DNA of 64,000 bases from Scytolyngbya sp. HA4215-MV1 (lineage in GTDB: Bacteria > Cyanobacteriota > Cyanobacteriia > Leptolyngbyales > Leptolyngbyaceae), in contig JAHHIA010000004.1 of assembly GCA_019359045.1 (NCBI GenBank), forward strand, positions 124,001 through 188,000, in the 5' to 3' direction. Each line of letters begins with the position of its first letter. Within the stretch, counting starts at the first letter, position 1. The position numbers and the translations under genes were made by a program. Under the pieces are notes generated by a model, which was given only the letters and a program-made list of their open reading frames with translations, ran no database searches and was not told where the DNA came from. Below are positions 27,266 through 34,831 of this stretch, one piece after another.

Positions 27266-28633
27266 ATGGCAGTGGTCATTGCAGGCGAACGCAGCGGAGT
27301 CGGTAAAACAACGGTCACGCTGGCATTGCTAGCAGCCCTTTCGCGCCGCTATCCCAAGCAGGTGCAATCTTTCAAAGTGGGACCTGACTACATCGATCCA
27401 ATGTTCCACCAGTTTGTGACAGGTCGCGCCTGTCGCAATCTCGATCCGGTACTCACTTCGGAAGCCTATGTCGCTGAGTGTTTTCAGCAGCATTGCCAAA
27501 CAGCAGATTACGCTTTGGTAGAAGGTGTGATGGGGCTGTTTGATGGAGTCACCGGTAAAGATGATTGGGCAAGTACCGCCCATGTTGCTCGCCTGTTAGG
27601 GTTACCGATCGTCCTGGTAGTCAATTGCAGCAGTACTTCAAGATCGATCGCTGCGATCGTCCATGGCTACACCACCTTCGATCCACGCTTAACCTTTGCT
27701 GGAGTAGTTTTGAATCGGGTTGGTAGCGATCGTCATCTGGAACTGCTCCACGATGCGCTTGCCCCCCTTAACCTGCCCATCCTGGGGGTCTTGCGACGAC
27801 AGGATCAAATCACCATCCCCGATCGGCACCTGGGACTGATTCCCACTGCCGAACTGCCTCAACTCAACACCGTCGTCGATCACCTCGCCCATCTTGGCGA
27901 AACCTGCTTCCATTGGGAAACCCTCCTTCCCCTTCTCTCCTCCTGCTTTCCTCCCCCTCTTCCCCTCTTTCCCTCTTCCCCTCTCCCCCTTACCCCTCCC
28001 CGCCTCGCCATCGCCCGCGATCGTGCCTTCAGCTTTTACTACGCCGACAACCTCGATTTACTGCGATCGACTGGCTTTGAATTGGTGGAATGGAGTCCAC
28101 TGGACGATCGTAGCTTACCCGAAAACATTCAGGGACTCTATTTGGGCGGTGGCTTTCCGGAAGTATTTGCCGCAGCCTTGAGTGACAATCAGACAGTTCG
28201 TAATGCGGTCAAAGCCGCGATCGCTGCTGGAATGCCCACTTATGCTGAGTGTGGTGGATTGATGTATTTGTGCGATCGCATTGTCGATTTTGAGGCAAAA
28301 GCATATCCTATGGTAGGGATTTTGCCGACTACTGCTCAAATGGGCAAACGTTTGACTCTGGGCTATCGCCAAGCCATTGCCCAACGGTCAACGCCGCTGG
28401 TCACCGCTGGGGAATGCCTTTGGGGACATGAATTTCATCGCTCCAGCCTGGAAGCTCAACCAGACCAACCCCTATTTGCAATGCAAAACTACGAAGGTAC
28501 ACTGCATCAAACCGAGGGTTGGCAACGATTTCGGGTTCATGCTTCCTATCTGCATCTTCACTTTGGAGGTAACCCCAAACTGGTGCAGCGCTGGTTACAA
28601 CAATGCCAACAATATGGTGCAACCCCCTTTTAG
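27266..28633 (+). CDS. cbiA: Cobyrinate a,c-diamide synthase
   Basis: Corrin-ring amidase of cobalamin synthesis (CbiA/CobB): ATP- and glutamine-dependent amidation of the a and c side chains of cobyrinate. N-terminal P-loop domain with ERSGVGKTTVTLALL, VGPDYIDPMFHQ and VEGVMGLFDGV. C-terminal class I glutamine amidotransferase with nucleophile Cys in YAECGGLMYL and GHEFHRS near the end. Length 455 is normal. An odd Pro/Ser/Leu-rich linker at residues about 220-247 is encoded by a pyrimidine-only tract. Other cobalamin genes are not adjacent, common in cyanobacteria, where cob genes are scattered. Start ATG at 27266 has no obvious Shine-Dalgarno. Confidence 0.95.
   Translation: MAVVIAGERSGVGKTTVTLALLAALSRRYPKQVQSFKVGPDYIDPMFHQFVTGRACRNLDPVLTSEAYVAECFQQHCQTADYALVEGVMGLFDGVTGKDDWASTAHVARLLGLPIVLVVNCSSTSRSIAAIVHGYTTFDPRLTFAGVVLNRVGSDRHLELLHDALAPLNLPILGVLRRQDQITIPDRHLGLIPTAELPQLNTVVDHLAHLGETCFHWETLLPLLSSCFPPPLPLFPSSPLPLTPPRLAIARDRAFSFYYADNLDLLRSTGFELVEWSPLDDRSLPENIQGLYLGGGFPEVFAAALSDNQTVRNAVKAAIAAGMPTYAECGGLMYLCDRIVDFEAKAYPMVGILPTTAQMGKRLTLGYRQAIAQRSTPLVTAGECLWGHEFHRSSLEAQPDQPLFAMQNYEGTLHQTEGWQRFRVHASYLHLHFGGNPKLVQRWLQQCQQYGATPF
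27921..28003 (+). repeat. Pyrimidine-only low-complexity tract inside cbiA
   Basis: About 83 nt of C and T, broken only near 27945 and 27992. It encodes a Pro/Leu/Ser linker between the synthetase and amidotransferase domains. Similar tracts precede znuB (55412-55457) and the SDR gene. Confidence 0.85.
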
Positions 28634-28689
28634 ATAAGAGATTTAGATAAGAGATTTTATGCCAATTGAATCAGTCAATCCAACAGATT

Positions 28690-28732
28690 GTATAGGGGTG
28701 CATTGCCATGCGTCCCCTCGATGCGCCCCTAC
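28690..28732. terminator. Palindromic repeat between convergent cbiA and tetR genes
   Basis: GTATAGGGGTGCAT, then ATGCGTCCCCT and ATGCGCCCCTAC, form overlapping hairpins of the dispersed GTAGGGGC type. They sit exactly between two convergent genes and could stop transcription from both sides. Confidence 0.45.
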
Positions 28733-29334
28733 GATGTGCCCTGTTTGAGGATCAGATCAAGTAAGTGATTCAGCAACCGATCACGCTCGATCGGCATAAT
28801 CTCCGCACCGTGCAAAACATATCCCAGCATGACAAAGTGAATCAGCGTACCCACAAAAGCCCGTGCCGTTACTTCGGGATCGGCAATCTGGAGTTGGGGA
28901 TGGGAGGCAAAATATTGGGTCAGGTTGTCTAAACTCGGTTTTTCCAAATTTCGAACAAATGCCTGCGCCAATTCTGGGAAACGTCCTGATTCGCCAATAA
29001 TGATTCTGAGAAACGTCAGAATTTGCGGGTCAGTGGCAACGTTATCCAACATATTTTCGGCAAATCGCCGCAAGAAACTTGCCGGGTCTTCTTCAAACGA
29101 CTGAAGCTGGCGAAGTTGAAACAGCTTTTTTCTCACCGCCATGCGTTGAATTAATGCGGTAAACAAAGCTTCTTTGTCAGGAAAGTGTCGGTAAACCGTG
29201 GCTTTGGAGACTTTTGCCGCTGCGACAATTTTATCGACTCTGGCTCCGGCATAGCCATTCTCCAGGAACTCCTGCATGGCTCCGTCTAGGATTGCTTCAG
29301 TTTTTTCAGGAGATAAATCACGCGAGGGAGGCAT
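28729..29334 (-). CDS. TetR/AcrR-family transcriptional regulator
   Basis: 201 residues. N-terminal TetR helix-turn-helix at about 10-55: TEAILDGAMQEFLENGYAGARVD followed by AAAKVSKATVYRHFPDKEALF. The C-terminal helical ligand-binding domain reads like AcrR/AefR-type proteins. It is divergent from the DevBCA-type exporter genes with 176 bp between them, and that gap holds a palindromic site over the predicted promoter. The simplest reading is a repressor of the exporter, released by the exported compound or a precursor. Start ATG at 29334 (MPPSRDLSPEK). Confidence 0.93.
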   Translation of the reverse strand: MPPSRDLSPEKTEAILDGAMQEFLENGYAGARVDKIVAAAKVSKATVYRHFPDKEALFTALIQRMAVRKKLFQLRQLQSFEEDPASFLRRFAENMLDNVATDPQILTFLRIIIGESGRFPELAQAFVRNLEKPSLDNLTQYFASHPQLQIADPEVTARAFVGTLIHFVMLGYVLHGAEIMPIERDRLLNHLLDLILKQGTS

Positions 29335-29423
29335 GGGAGCAGGAAGGATGAGGGGTTAAGCCATTACAGGGTGAAGGAATGGAGAATCTTTCACTCCTTT
29401 ACCCCTTTCTCTTCATCATACTC

Positions 29424-29480
29424 TTGACAAGTCGAAACGAAACAGTTTAGTTTAGTTTTAGCGAAACGAAACTGTTTCGT
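29424..29480 (+). promoter_or_regulatory. Promoter with overlapping TetR-type operators for the exporter operon
   Basis: TTGACA at 29424-29429 with a weak -10 (TAGTTT) near 29448. Overlapping it is GAAACGAAACAGTTTAG (from 29433), and just downstream a perfect palindrome ACGAAAC-T-GTTTCGT at 29466-29480. Two related sites around one promoter suit a TetR dimer pair. The genes on either side are the TetR regulator and devB. Confidence 0.65.
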
Positions 29481-29510
29481 CTTCTTAAAGTAATTTTTAG
29501 GAGTCCACCA

Positions 29511-30701
29511 ATGCTGCAAGGTTCGCTCGTCAGCATTTCTCAAGCCAAGTCTCGCCCTTGGGTGGGGATGGCTGCGGCTGTGTTGGTTTTAGTTGGGGGT
29601 GGGGTTGGTTACGGAGTGTGGCGATCGCAAATGGCGCAACAGGCGGCAAAGCAAGCAGCACTGGTCTCTCCCCCCAAAATCACGACCGTAACTGCTTTGG
29701 GGCGATTGGAGCCTCAAGGTGAGGTGATTAAGCTCTCAGCTCCTACGTCGAGTAGCGGTAATCGAGTGGAGCAGTTACTCGTGCAGGAAGGCGATCGGGT
29801 CAAAGCTGGACAGGTGATTGCCATTCTCGACAGTCGCGATCGACTCCAGGCAGCCTATGAGCAGGCGCAAGAAGCGGTGAGTGTGGCTCAGGCAAAACTG
29901 GCGATTACGCAAGCGGGTGCCAAGCAGGGAGAAATCAATGCTCAACAGGCTGAAATTGCTCGCCTGGCAGCGCAACAACAGGGAGATCTCAATGCTCAGG
30001 TGGCAACGGTTGCCCGATTGACATCAGAACTACAAAATGCCGAGACAGAATTTAGCCGTTATCAATCGCTCTATCAAGCAGGGGCAATTTCTGCTTCTAA
30101 TCTGGACAGCAAACGCCTAGTGTTGGACTCGGCACAAAAATCGGTGCAGGAGGCGCAAGCAGTCTTGGCTCGTCTGCAAGCGACTAGTCCAGCAGCATTA
30201 AGTCAGGCACGGGCGAATCTAGAGCGGATTGCAGAGGTGCGTCCGGTGGATATACAGGCAAGTCAGGCAGAGGTCGATCGTGCCCTGGCAGCGATGAAAC
30301 AGGCAAAAGCAGAACTGGATCAAGCCTATGTACGATCGCCCATCACTGGAGAAGTGTTAGCAATTCACACCCGTGCCGGGGAATTGGTTGCGAACGATGG
30401 TATCGCGGACATGGGTAAGACCCAACAGATGAATGCGATCGCGGAAGTCTATCAAAGCGATGTGCATCGAGTGCAGGTAGGGCAACGGGTGCGAGTCACG
30501 AGCGATTCCCTCCCTGGTGAACTGGTGGGTACGGTGGAACGGATTGATGCCCAAGTGAAGCGGCAAACGATCGTCAACACTGATCCCAGTACCAATATCG
30601 ACTCCAGAATTGTAGAAGTCCATATTGCGTTGGATCAGAAGTCGAGTCAAAAAGCCGCCAAGTATACCAATTTGCAAGTCACAGTGGTCATTCAGCAATG
30701 A
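29511..30701 (+). CDS. devB: DevB-like membrane fusion protein (HlyD family)
   Basis: Periplasmic adaptor of a DevBCA ABC exporter, 396 residues. N-terminal membrane anchor (WVGMAAAVLVLVGGGVGYGVW), a first barrel/lipoyl half with VEQLLVQEGDRVKAGQVIAILD, a long alpha-hairpin rich in Gln/Ala (about 110-250), the second lipoyl half with AYVRSPITGEVLAIHTRAGE, and a C-terminal beta-barrel. It would link the inner-membrane DevC/DevA to a TolC-type outer-membrane channel. AGGAG stands 7 bp before the ATG. The stop overlaps devC by 4 bp. Known DevBCA systems export heterocyst glycolipids; paralogues in other cyanobacteria export other lipids or stress compounds, so the substrate here is open. Confidence 0.92.
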   Translation: MLQGSLVSISQAKSRPWVGMAAAVLVLVGGGVGYGVWRSQMAQQAAKQAALVSPPKITTVTALGRLEPQGEVIKLSAPTSSSGNRVEQLLVQEGDRVKAGQVIAILDSRDRLQAAYEQAQEAVSVAQAKLAITQAGAKQGEINAQQAEIARLAAQQQGDLNAQVATVARLTSELQNAETEFSRYQSLYQAGAISASNLDSKRLVLDSAQKSVQEAQAVLARLQATSPAALSQARANLERIAEVRPVDIQASQAEVDRALAAMKQAKAELDQAYVRSPITGEVLAIHTRAGELVANDGIADMGKTQQMNAIAEVYQSDVHRVQVGQRVRVTSDSLPGELVGTVERIDAQVKRQTIVNTDPSTNIDSRIVEVHIALDQKSSQKAAKYTNLQVTVVIQQ

Positions 30702-31873
30702 TGAAACTGATGCAACAACTCCAGCGCCGCACGTCACTGGGCTGGTTACAACTGAGTCGAGAGCGTGGTCGGTTATTGGTAGCATTATCGGGGATTGCCT
30801 TTGCCGATGTGCTGATGTTTATGCAGCTAGGATTCCAGAGTGCGTTGTATGACAGCAATACCAAGCTAAGCCGCGCACTCGATGCCGATATCGTGTTAGT
30901 TAGCCCGAAAGCCCGTAATACACAAAATTTGAGTACATTCTCGCGTCGCCGTCTGTATCAGGCGCAAGACATTGTAGGGGTGCGATCGGCTGAGGCATTC
31001 TATTCCAATATCATCACCTGGAAACATCCCGACACGCGCAAAGAAACTTCGATTCAGGTGATTGCCTTTAACCCCGATCGTCCTGCTCTGACGCTGCCAG
31101 AGGTAAATCAACAACTGGACAAAATCAAATTGCCCGATCAGGTGTTGTTCGATCGCAAATCCAGAGGCAACTACACTCAGGCAATTGCTCAGGTGGAACG
31201 GGGGATGCCAGCGATGACCGAAGTGGAACGTCGTACGGTCACGGTCTCTGGGTTATTTAGCCTGGGAGCCTCCTTTGGTGCCGATGGTATTCTGGTTGCC
31301 AGTGATGAGACCTTTTTACATTTCTTTCCCCGTCGAGAAGCCGCAAGTGCCAGTTTAGGGTTGATTAAGCTGGCACCAGGCTATGACGCAAAACAAGTTG
31401 CGATCGCCCTCCAGTCTCATCTGCCCAACGATGTTAGAGTGCTCACTCACGCTGAATACATCGCCTTTGAGGAAAGTTTCTGGAAAACTGAAAGTCCCAT
31501 TGGCTTCATCTTTGGACTCGGTACTGCCATGGCGTTTGTCGTCGGCGTGGTGATTGTGTATCAAGTGCTTTCGACTGATGTGAATAGTCACTTAAAAGAA
31601 TATGCCACCTTCAAAGCGATGGGGTATCGCAATCGATATCTCCTGGCGATCGTCTTTGAAGAAGCCATTATTCTTGCCTTATTGGGGTTTATTCCGGGAT
31701 TCGTTTTACCCATTGGATTGTACCAACTGGCTGCTGGGGCAACCGCGCTTCCTATTTATATGAAAGCTTCCAGAGCGATTACGGTTTTAATCTTAACCAT
31801 TTTGATGTGTGCCATTTCGGGGGCGATCGCCACTCGAAAACTGCAATTAGCTGATCCGGCTGACATGTTCTAA
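30698..31873 (+). CDS. devC: DevC-like ABC exporter permease
   Basis: Inner-membrane permease of the MacB/FtsX type, 391 residues. One N-terminal helix near residues 25-45, a large periplasmic domain, and three C-terminal helices (IGFIFGLGTAMAFVVGVVIVY; LAIVFEEAIILALLGFIPGFVLP; AITVLILTILMCAISGAIA). Its start overlaps devB in ATGA, so the two are translationally coupled. The cytoplasmic segment HLKEYATFKAMGYRNRYL is the coupling region toward the ATPase. Length and pattern are normal for the DevC family. Confidence 0.93.
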   Translation: MMKLMQQLQRRTSLGWLQLSRERGRLLVALSGIAFADVLMFMQLGFQSALYDSNTKLSRALDADIVLVSPKARNTQNLSTFSRRRLYQAQDIVGVRSAEAFYSNIITWKHPDTRKETSIQVIAFNPDRPALTLPEVNQQLDKIKLPDQVLFDRKSRGNYTQAIAQVERGMPAMTEVERRTVTVSGLFSLGASFGADGILVASDETFLHFFPRREAASASLGLIKLAPGYDAKQVAIALQSHLPNDVRVLTHAEYIAFEESFWKTESPIGFIFGLGTAMAFVVGVVIVYQVLSTDVNSHLKEYATFKAMGYRNRYLLAIVFEEAIILALLGFIPGFVLPIGLYQLAAGATALPIYMKASRAITVLILTILMCAISGAIATRKLQLADPADMF

Positions 31874-31894
31874 CCCTAAATTTGAGGAGCGTAA

Positions 31895-32137
31895 ATGATG
31901 AAATCCCCCCTGGTTCAACCTGCTATATCCTCGGTCCCCCGGTTGTCGCGGCTCTCCCCACGAGAATTTGAAGTGTTGCAACTTTTGGTTGAAGGCTATA
32001 GCAATCCCGAAATCGCCAAAAGGCTGCACCTCAGTATCAACACGATCAAGACTCATGTAACAGCGATCTTGAATAAATTTGGCGTCAACGATCGAATTCA
32101 AGCGGCTGTTTTTGCCATTCGCAATGGCTTGGCTTGA
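31895..32137 (+). CDS. Stand-alone LuxR/GerE-type HTH protein inside the exporter operon
   Basis: 80 residues, essentially only a LuxR C-terminal DNA-binding domain: LSPREFEVLQLLVEGYSNPEIAKRLHLSINTIKTHVTAILNKFGV in register with the four-helix GerE fold. It lacks a receiver or sensor domain. GAGGAG lies just upstream of ATG-ATG, giving a strong start. It sits 21 bp after devC and 62 bp before devA, so it is cotranscribed with the transporter and splits the normally contiguous devBCA order. It probably acts as a small DNA-binding regulator, perhaps of its own operon, alongside the divergent TetR protein. The domain is clear; the role is inferred. Confidence 0.88.
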   Translation: MMKSPLVQPAISSVPRLSRLSPREFEVLQLLVEGYSNPEIAKRLHLSINTIKTHVTAILNKFGVNDRIQAAVFAIRNGLA

Positions 32138-32199
32138 GCTGATTTAAGCTGATTTGAACTGATTTGGCGATTACCGATTCGATTCACCAGGATTTTCTT

Positions 32200-32934
32200 A
32201 TGCAAACACTCACGACATCTGATCGTTCTCCAAGCCGATTCAACTACCCGGTCATTTCTGTGCAGCATCTCGATCATTATTTCGGTCACGATTCCCTGCG
32301 AAAACAAGTCTTATCTGACATTAACCTAGACATTAATGCAGGTGAAATTGTTATTATGACGGGACCTTCTGGTTCCGGGAAAACGACTTTGCTCACATTG
32401 GTAGGTGGGTTGAGATCGGCGCAATCGGGTCATCTGCGCGTATTAGGACAGGAATTGTGTGGTGCTAGTGCGGCTGCATTGACGTTAGCCCGACGACACA
32501 ACGGGTACATTTTCCAGGCACACAATTTGCACAATAGTTTGACGGCACTCCAAAACGTCAAGATGGGGTTGGAGTTACACCACCATTGGTCGATGGCAGA
32601 AATGCAGGAACGGTCTGCGGCAATGCTGGAGCATGTGGGGTTGGGCGATCGACTGCATTACTATCCCGATGATCTATCGGGTGGACAAAAGCAACGGGTG
32701 GCGATCGCGCGCGCGTTGGTCAGTCATCCTAAAATTGTGCTGGCGGATGAACCAACGGCGGCTCTGGATAGCAAATCCGGACGGGACGTTGTGAATTTGA
32801 TGCAGACTTTAGCGAAGGAACAGGGCTGTACGATTCTGTTAGTGACACACGACAACCGTATTCTGGATATTGCCGATCGCATTGTCCAGATGGAAGATGG
32901 CAAGCTAACTAACTCTGATGAATTCTTGAGGTAG
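32200..32934 (+). CDS. devA: DevA-like ABC exporter ATPase
   Basis: 244-residue ATP-binding subunit that powers the DevBC exporter. Walker A GPSGSGKTTLL, Q-loop IFQAHNLHNSLT, signature LSGGQKQRVAIARAL, Walker B IVLADEPTAALDS and the switch His in LLVTHDNRI are all intact. It belongs to the LolD/MacB/DevA clade. ATG at 32200 has CAGGA upstream at normal spacing; a TTG at 32164 would add 12 residues without support. It is the last gene of the operon; a long AT-rich gap follows. Confidence 0.94.
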   Translation: MQTLTTSDRSPSRFNYPVISVQHLDHYFGHDSLRKQVLSDINLDINAGEIVIMTGPSGSGKTTLLTLVGGLRSAQSGHLRVLGQELCGASAAALTLARRHNGYIFQAHNLHNSLTALQNVKMGLELHHHWSMAEMQERSAAMLEHVGLGDRLHYYPDDLSGGQKQRVAIARALVSHPKIVLADEPTAALDSKSGRDVVNLMQTLAKEQGCTILLVTHDNRILDIADRIVQMEDGKLTNSDEFLR

Positions 32935-33517
32935 AACAAGACTCATCTCCTGTTAAAAAAGTTAGCTTTTAGAGTGCTCCATACACACAATTTCTGAACT
33001 TGTCAAAAGGCAACTGGTCAAATCTCGAATAACAAACCACTCAATCTCTTAACTAAAAAACGAATCTTAAAAATTCCTAACAAACTCAATATCAGTGCAA
33101 TTTCTTGAGTAAACTCCAGAATGAAATTCTGCGGCTTTGAAGGGTTAACTCGAATGATATAAGTTATTTTCGATACTTTATGAACGCCTACTTATAGACT
33201 GCTGTCTATGATGGATTTCTATTTGTAAGGTAACATCACTGAAAGTTGATTTTTACTCATTTATCCTTGAAGACGTCATTCTATCGGCGATCGAGATTGT
33301 TCTTTAGAGGGAGTCATTATAATCATCTCGTGATCCAGATTTGGAGGGATGATTCAAGCAATTTATCGGGCAAACCTATGTAATTGAAAAGCTAGGAAAG
33401 GTTTCCGATTTTACCCGTGATTTGTGAGTTTCTCCAAATATTTAGATTTCTATATTTGAATTTCTGAATATTTTGGGTTTAGACATGAGAGCAATGTCAA
33501 ATCTTTGAAGGATACGA
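32935..33517. other. Long AT-rich intergenic region before the oxidase cluster
   Basis: About 580 bp with no supportable gene. It must contain the promoter of the small membrane protein and oxidase operon, but I see no clear -35/-10 pair or Fur/Zur box. Composition is markedly AT-richer than the flanking genes. Confidence 0.5.
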
Positions 33518-33640
33518 ATGCTCATGAATTGGGAAAATTCTAATGAAATAGATGTCAAAGAACTAAAGCAATTTTTTGTAATCTTGGTATTAATGAGTTT
33601 AATTATGGTTGCTTTTTTCGATTTGCTCTCAGTTCTATAA
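33518..33640 (+). CDS. 40-residue single-helix membrane protein upstream of the ARTO cluster
   Basis: A short reading frame, MLMNWENSNEIDVKELKQ then a hydrophobic helix (FFVILVLMSLIMVAFFDLL), ending SVL. AAGGA at 33508-33512 stands 5 nt before the ATG at 33518; a second ATG at 33524 is possible. Charged N-terminus and one membrane span are typical of small accessory subunits of oxidases and photosynthetic complexes. It lies 67 bp before the first DUF2231 gene on the same strand. I do not recognise a named family. Spacing, ribosome site and composition support translation, but the length allows a chance ORF. Confidence 0.55.
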   Translation: MLMNWENSNEIDVKELKQFFVILVLMSLIMVAFFDLLSVL

Positions 33641-33707
33641 GTATATTGGTCTGATGGGTTTGGTTGTCATGTTTTCTAGGTTGTTTAAGATTCTTCCAAA
33701 CTGAATC

Positions 33708-34205
33708 ATGCTAGAGTATCTTCCCCCGCTTAACGATCACAACCTGCCTTATCCTGACACCATGCATCCCATTGTGGTGCATTTTGTCATTGCGATGGTT
33801 CTGTTTGCAGTATTGTGTGACAGCATTGGCTACTTTACACGCAATCCTCGTTTATACGAGGTGAGCTGGTGGAATTTGTTTTTCGCCACCATCTCTATCT
33901 TCATTGCGATTATTTTTGGACAGATCGAAGCTGGACTAGCAGAGCCTTATTCGGCGGTAGAATCGACTCTTAACTTACACACGCTGCTTGGGTGGTCGCT
34001 TTCTGGCATCATTACTGCCGTAACTGCATGGCGATACGTGCTGCGTTCTCGCGATCCGAAGGAACTCCCCGCTCCCTTCTTAGGGGTCGGAGTTCTGTTG
34101 GTTGGTTTGGTTTGCTTTCAAGTTTATTTGGGAGATTTGCTGGTTTGGGTTTACGGGCTACATACGGTTCCGGTGGTGGAAGCAATTAAGGAGGGGGTGT
34201 TGTAG
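33708..34205 (+). CDS. DUF2231 membrane protein (first of a pair)
   Basis: 165 residues with about four membrane helices. The motif MHPIVVHFVIAMVLFAVLCD near residue 19 and LHTLLGWSLSGI are typical of DUF2231, a family of heme-oxidase-associated membrane proteins with conserved His that could bind heme or metal. The stop codon shares one base with the start of the second DUF2231 gene, so the two are tightly coupled. Pairs of such genes often precede the alternative oxidase genes of cyanobacteria. The precise role, assembly or electron entry, is not known. Confidence 0.85.
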   Translation: MLEYLPPLNDHNLPYPDTMHPIVVHFVIAMVLFAVLCDSIGYFTRNPRLYEVSWWNLFFATISIFIAIIFGQIEAGLAEPYSAVESTLNLHTLLGWSLSGIITAVTAWRYVLRSRDPKELPAPFLGVGVLLVGLVCFQVYLGDLLVWVYGLHTVPVVEAIKEGVL

Positions 34206-34810
34206 TGAATCCCAATTTAATTGAACAATTGAAAAACCAATTGGGCAGTAATGGGTTGCCCTATGCCATTCCCATTCACCCCAATCTTGTCCACTTGACG
34301 TTGGGACTTTTTATTGTGGCGATCGCCTTCGATATTGTGGGGGTGCTGTTTCCTTTAGAGAAGCCCATTTTCAAATTCTTGGCAATTCCTGCGATTCGAG
34401 CGAATTTTTTTGATGTTGGCTGGTATAACATGCTAGCCGCCGCGATCATTACTTTCTTTACGGTGGCAGCAGGTTTTTACGAAATGATGCTGGCGCAGCC
34501 CCCAGCGGATATCAAGAGTGCCTGGGGATTACAGGCAATGGAAACCATGCTCTGGCATGGCGTAGGTGGGGTTGTGCTATTGTTCTTTATTGTGGTGATG
34601 ACGGTTTGGCGAGGTTTCCAGCGCTTTGTTTGGCGTAAAGATCGCGCCCAACAAGTACAAATTAGTTATCTACTCGTTGGCTTAGGCATTTTTGCTTTGA
34701 TGTTTGTCCATGGGACATTGGGGGCACAACTGGCAGCCGAGTTTGGGGTTCATATCAGCGCCGATCGTTTATTGCGGTTGGGAGAAAATCCAAATTTGGT
34801 TTTGAGGTAA
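34205..34810 (+). CDS. DUF2231 membrane protein (second of a pair)
   Basis: 201 residues starting with GTG at 34205, preceded by AAGGAGG. Motif IPIHPNLVHLTLGLFIVAIAFDIVG mirrors MHPIVVHFVIAMVLFAVLCD of its neighbour, and METMLWHGVGGVVLLFFIVVM corresponds to the second His-containing helix. About four helices. The two proteins look like paralogues that probably form a complex with each other or with the oxidase. It lies 21 bp before ctaC. Confidence 0.85.
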   Translation: MNPNLIEQLKNQLGSNGLPYAIPIHPNLVHLTLGLFIVAIAFDIVGVLFPLEKPIFKFLAIPAIRANFFDVGWYNMLAAAIITFFTVAAGFYEMMLAQPPADIKSAWGLQAMETMLWHGVGGVVLLFFIVVMTVWRGFQRFVWRKDRAQQVQISYLLVGLGIFALMFVHGTLGAQLAAEFGVHISADRLLRLGENPNLVLR

Positions 34811-34831
34811 CGTAGGTGCAAACAGGTCGTT

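Noticed and set aside
33314-33332. CATTATAATCATC upstream of the oxidase operon as a Fur box
   Set aside because: It does not fit the 7-1-7 spacing and symmetry; left unassigned.
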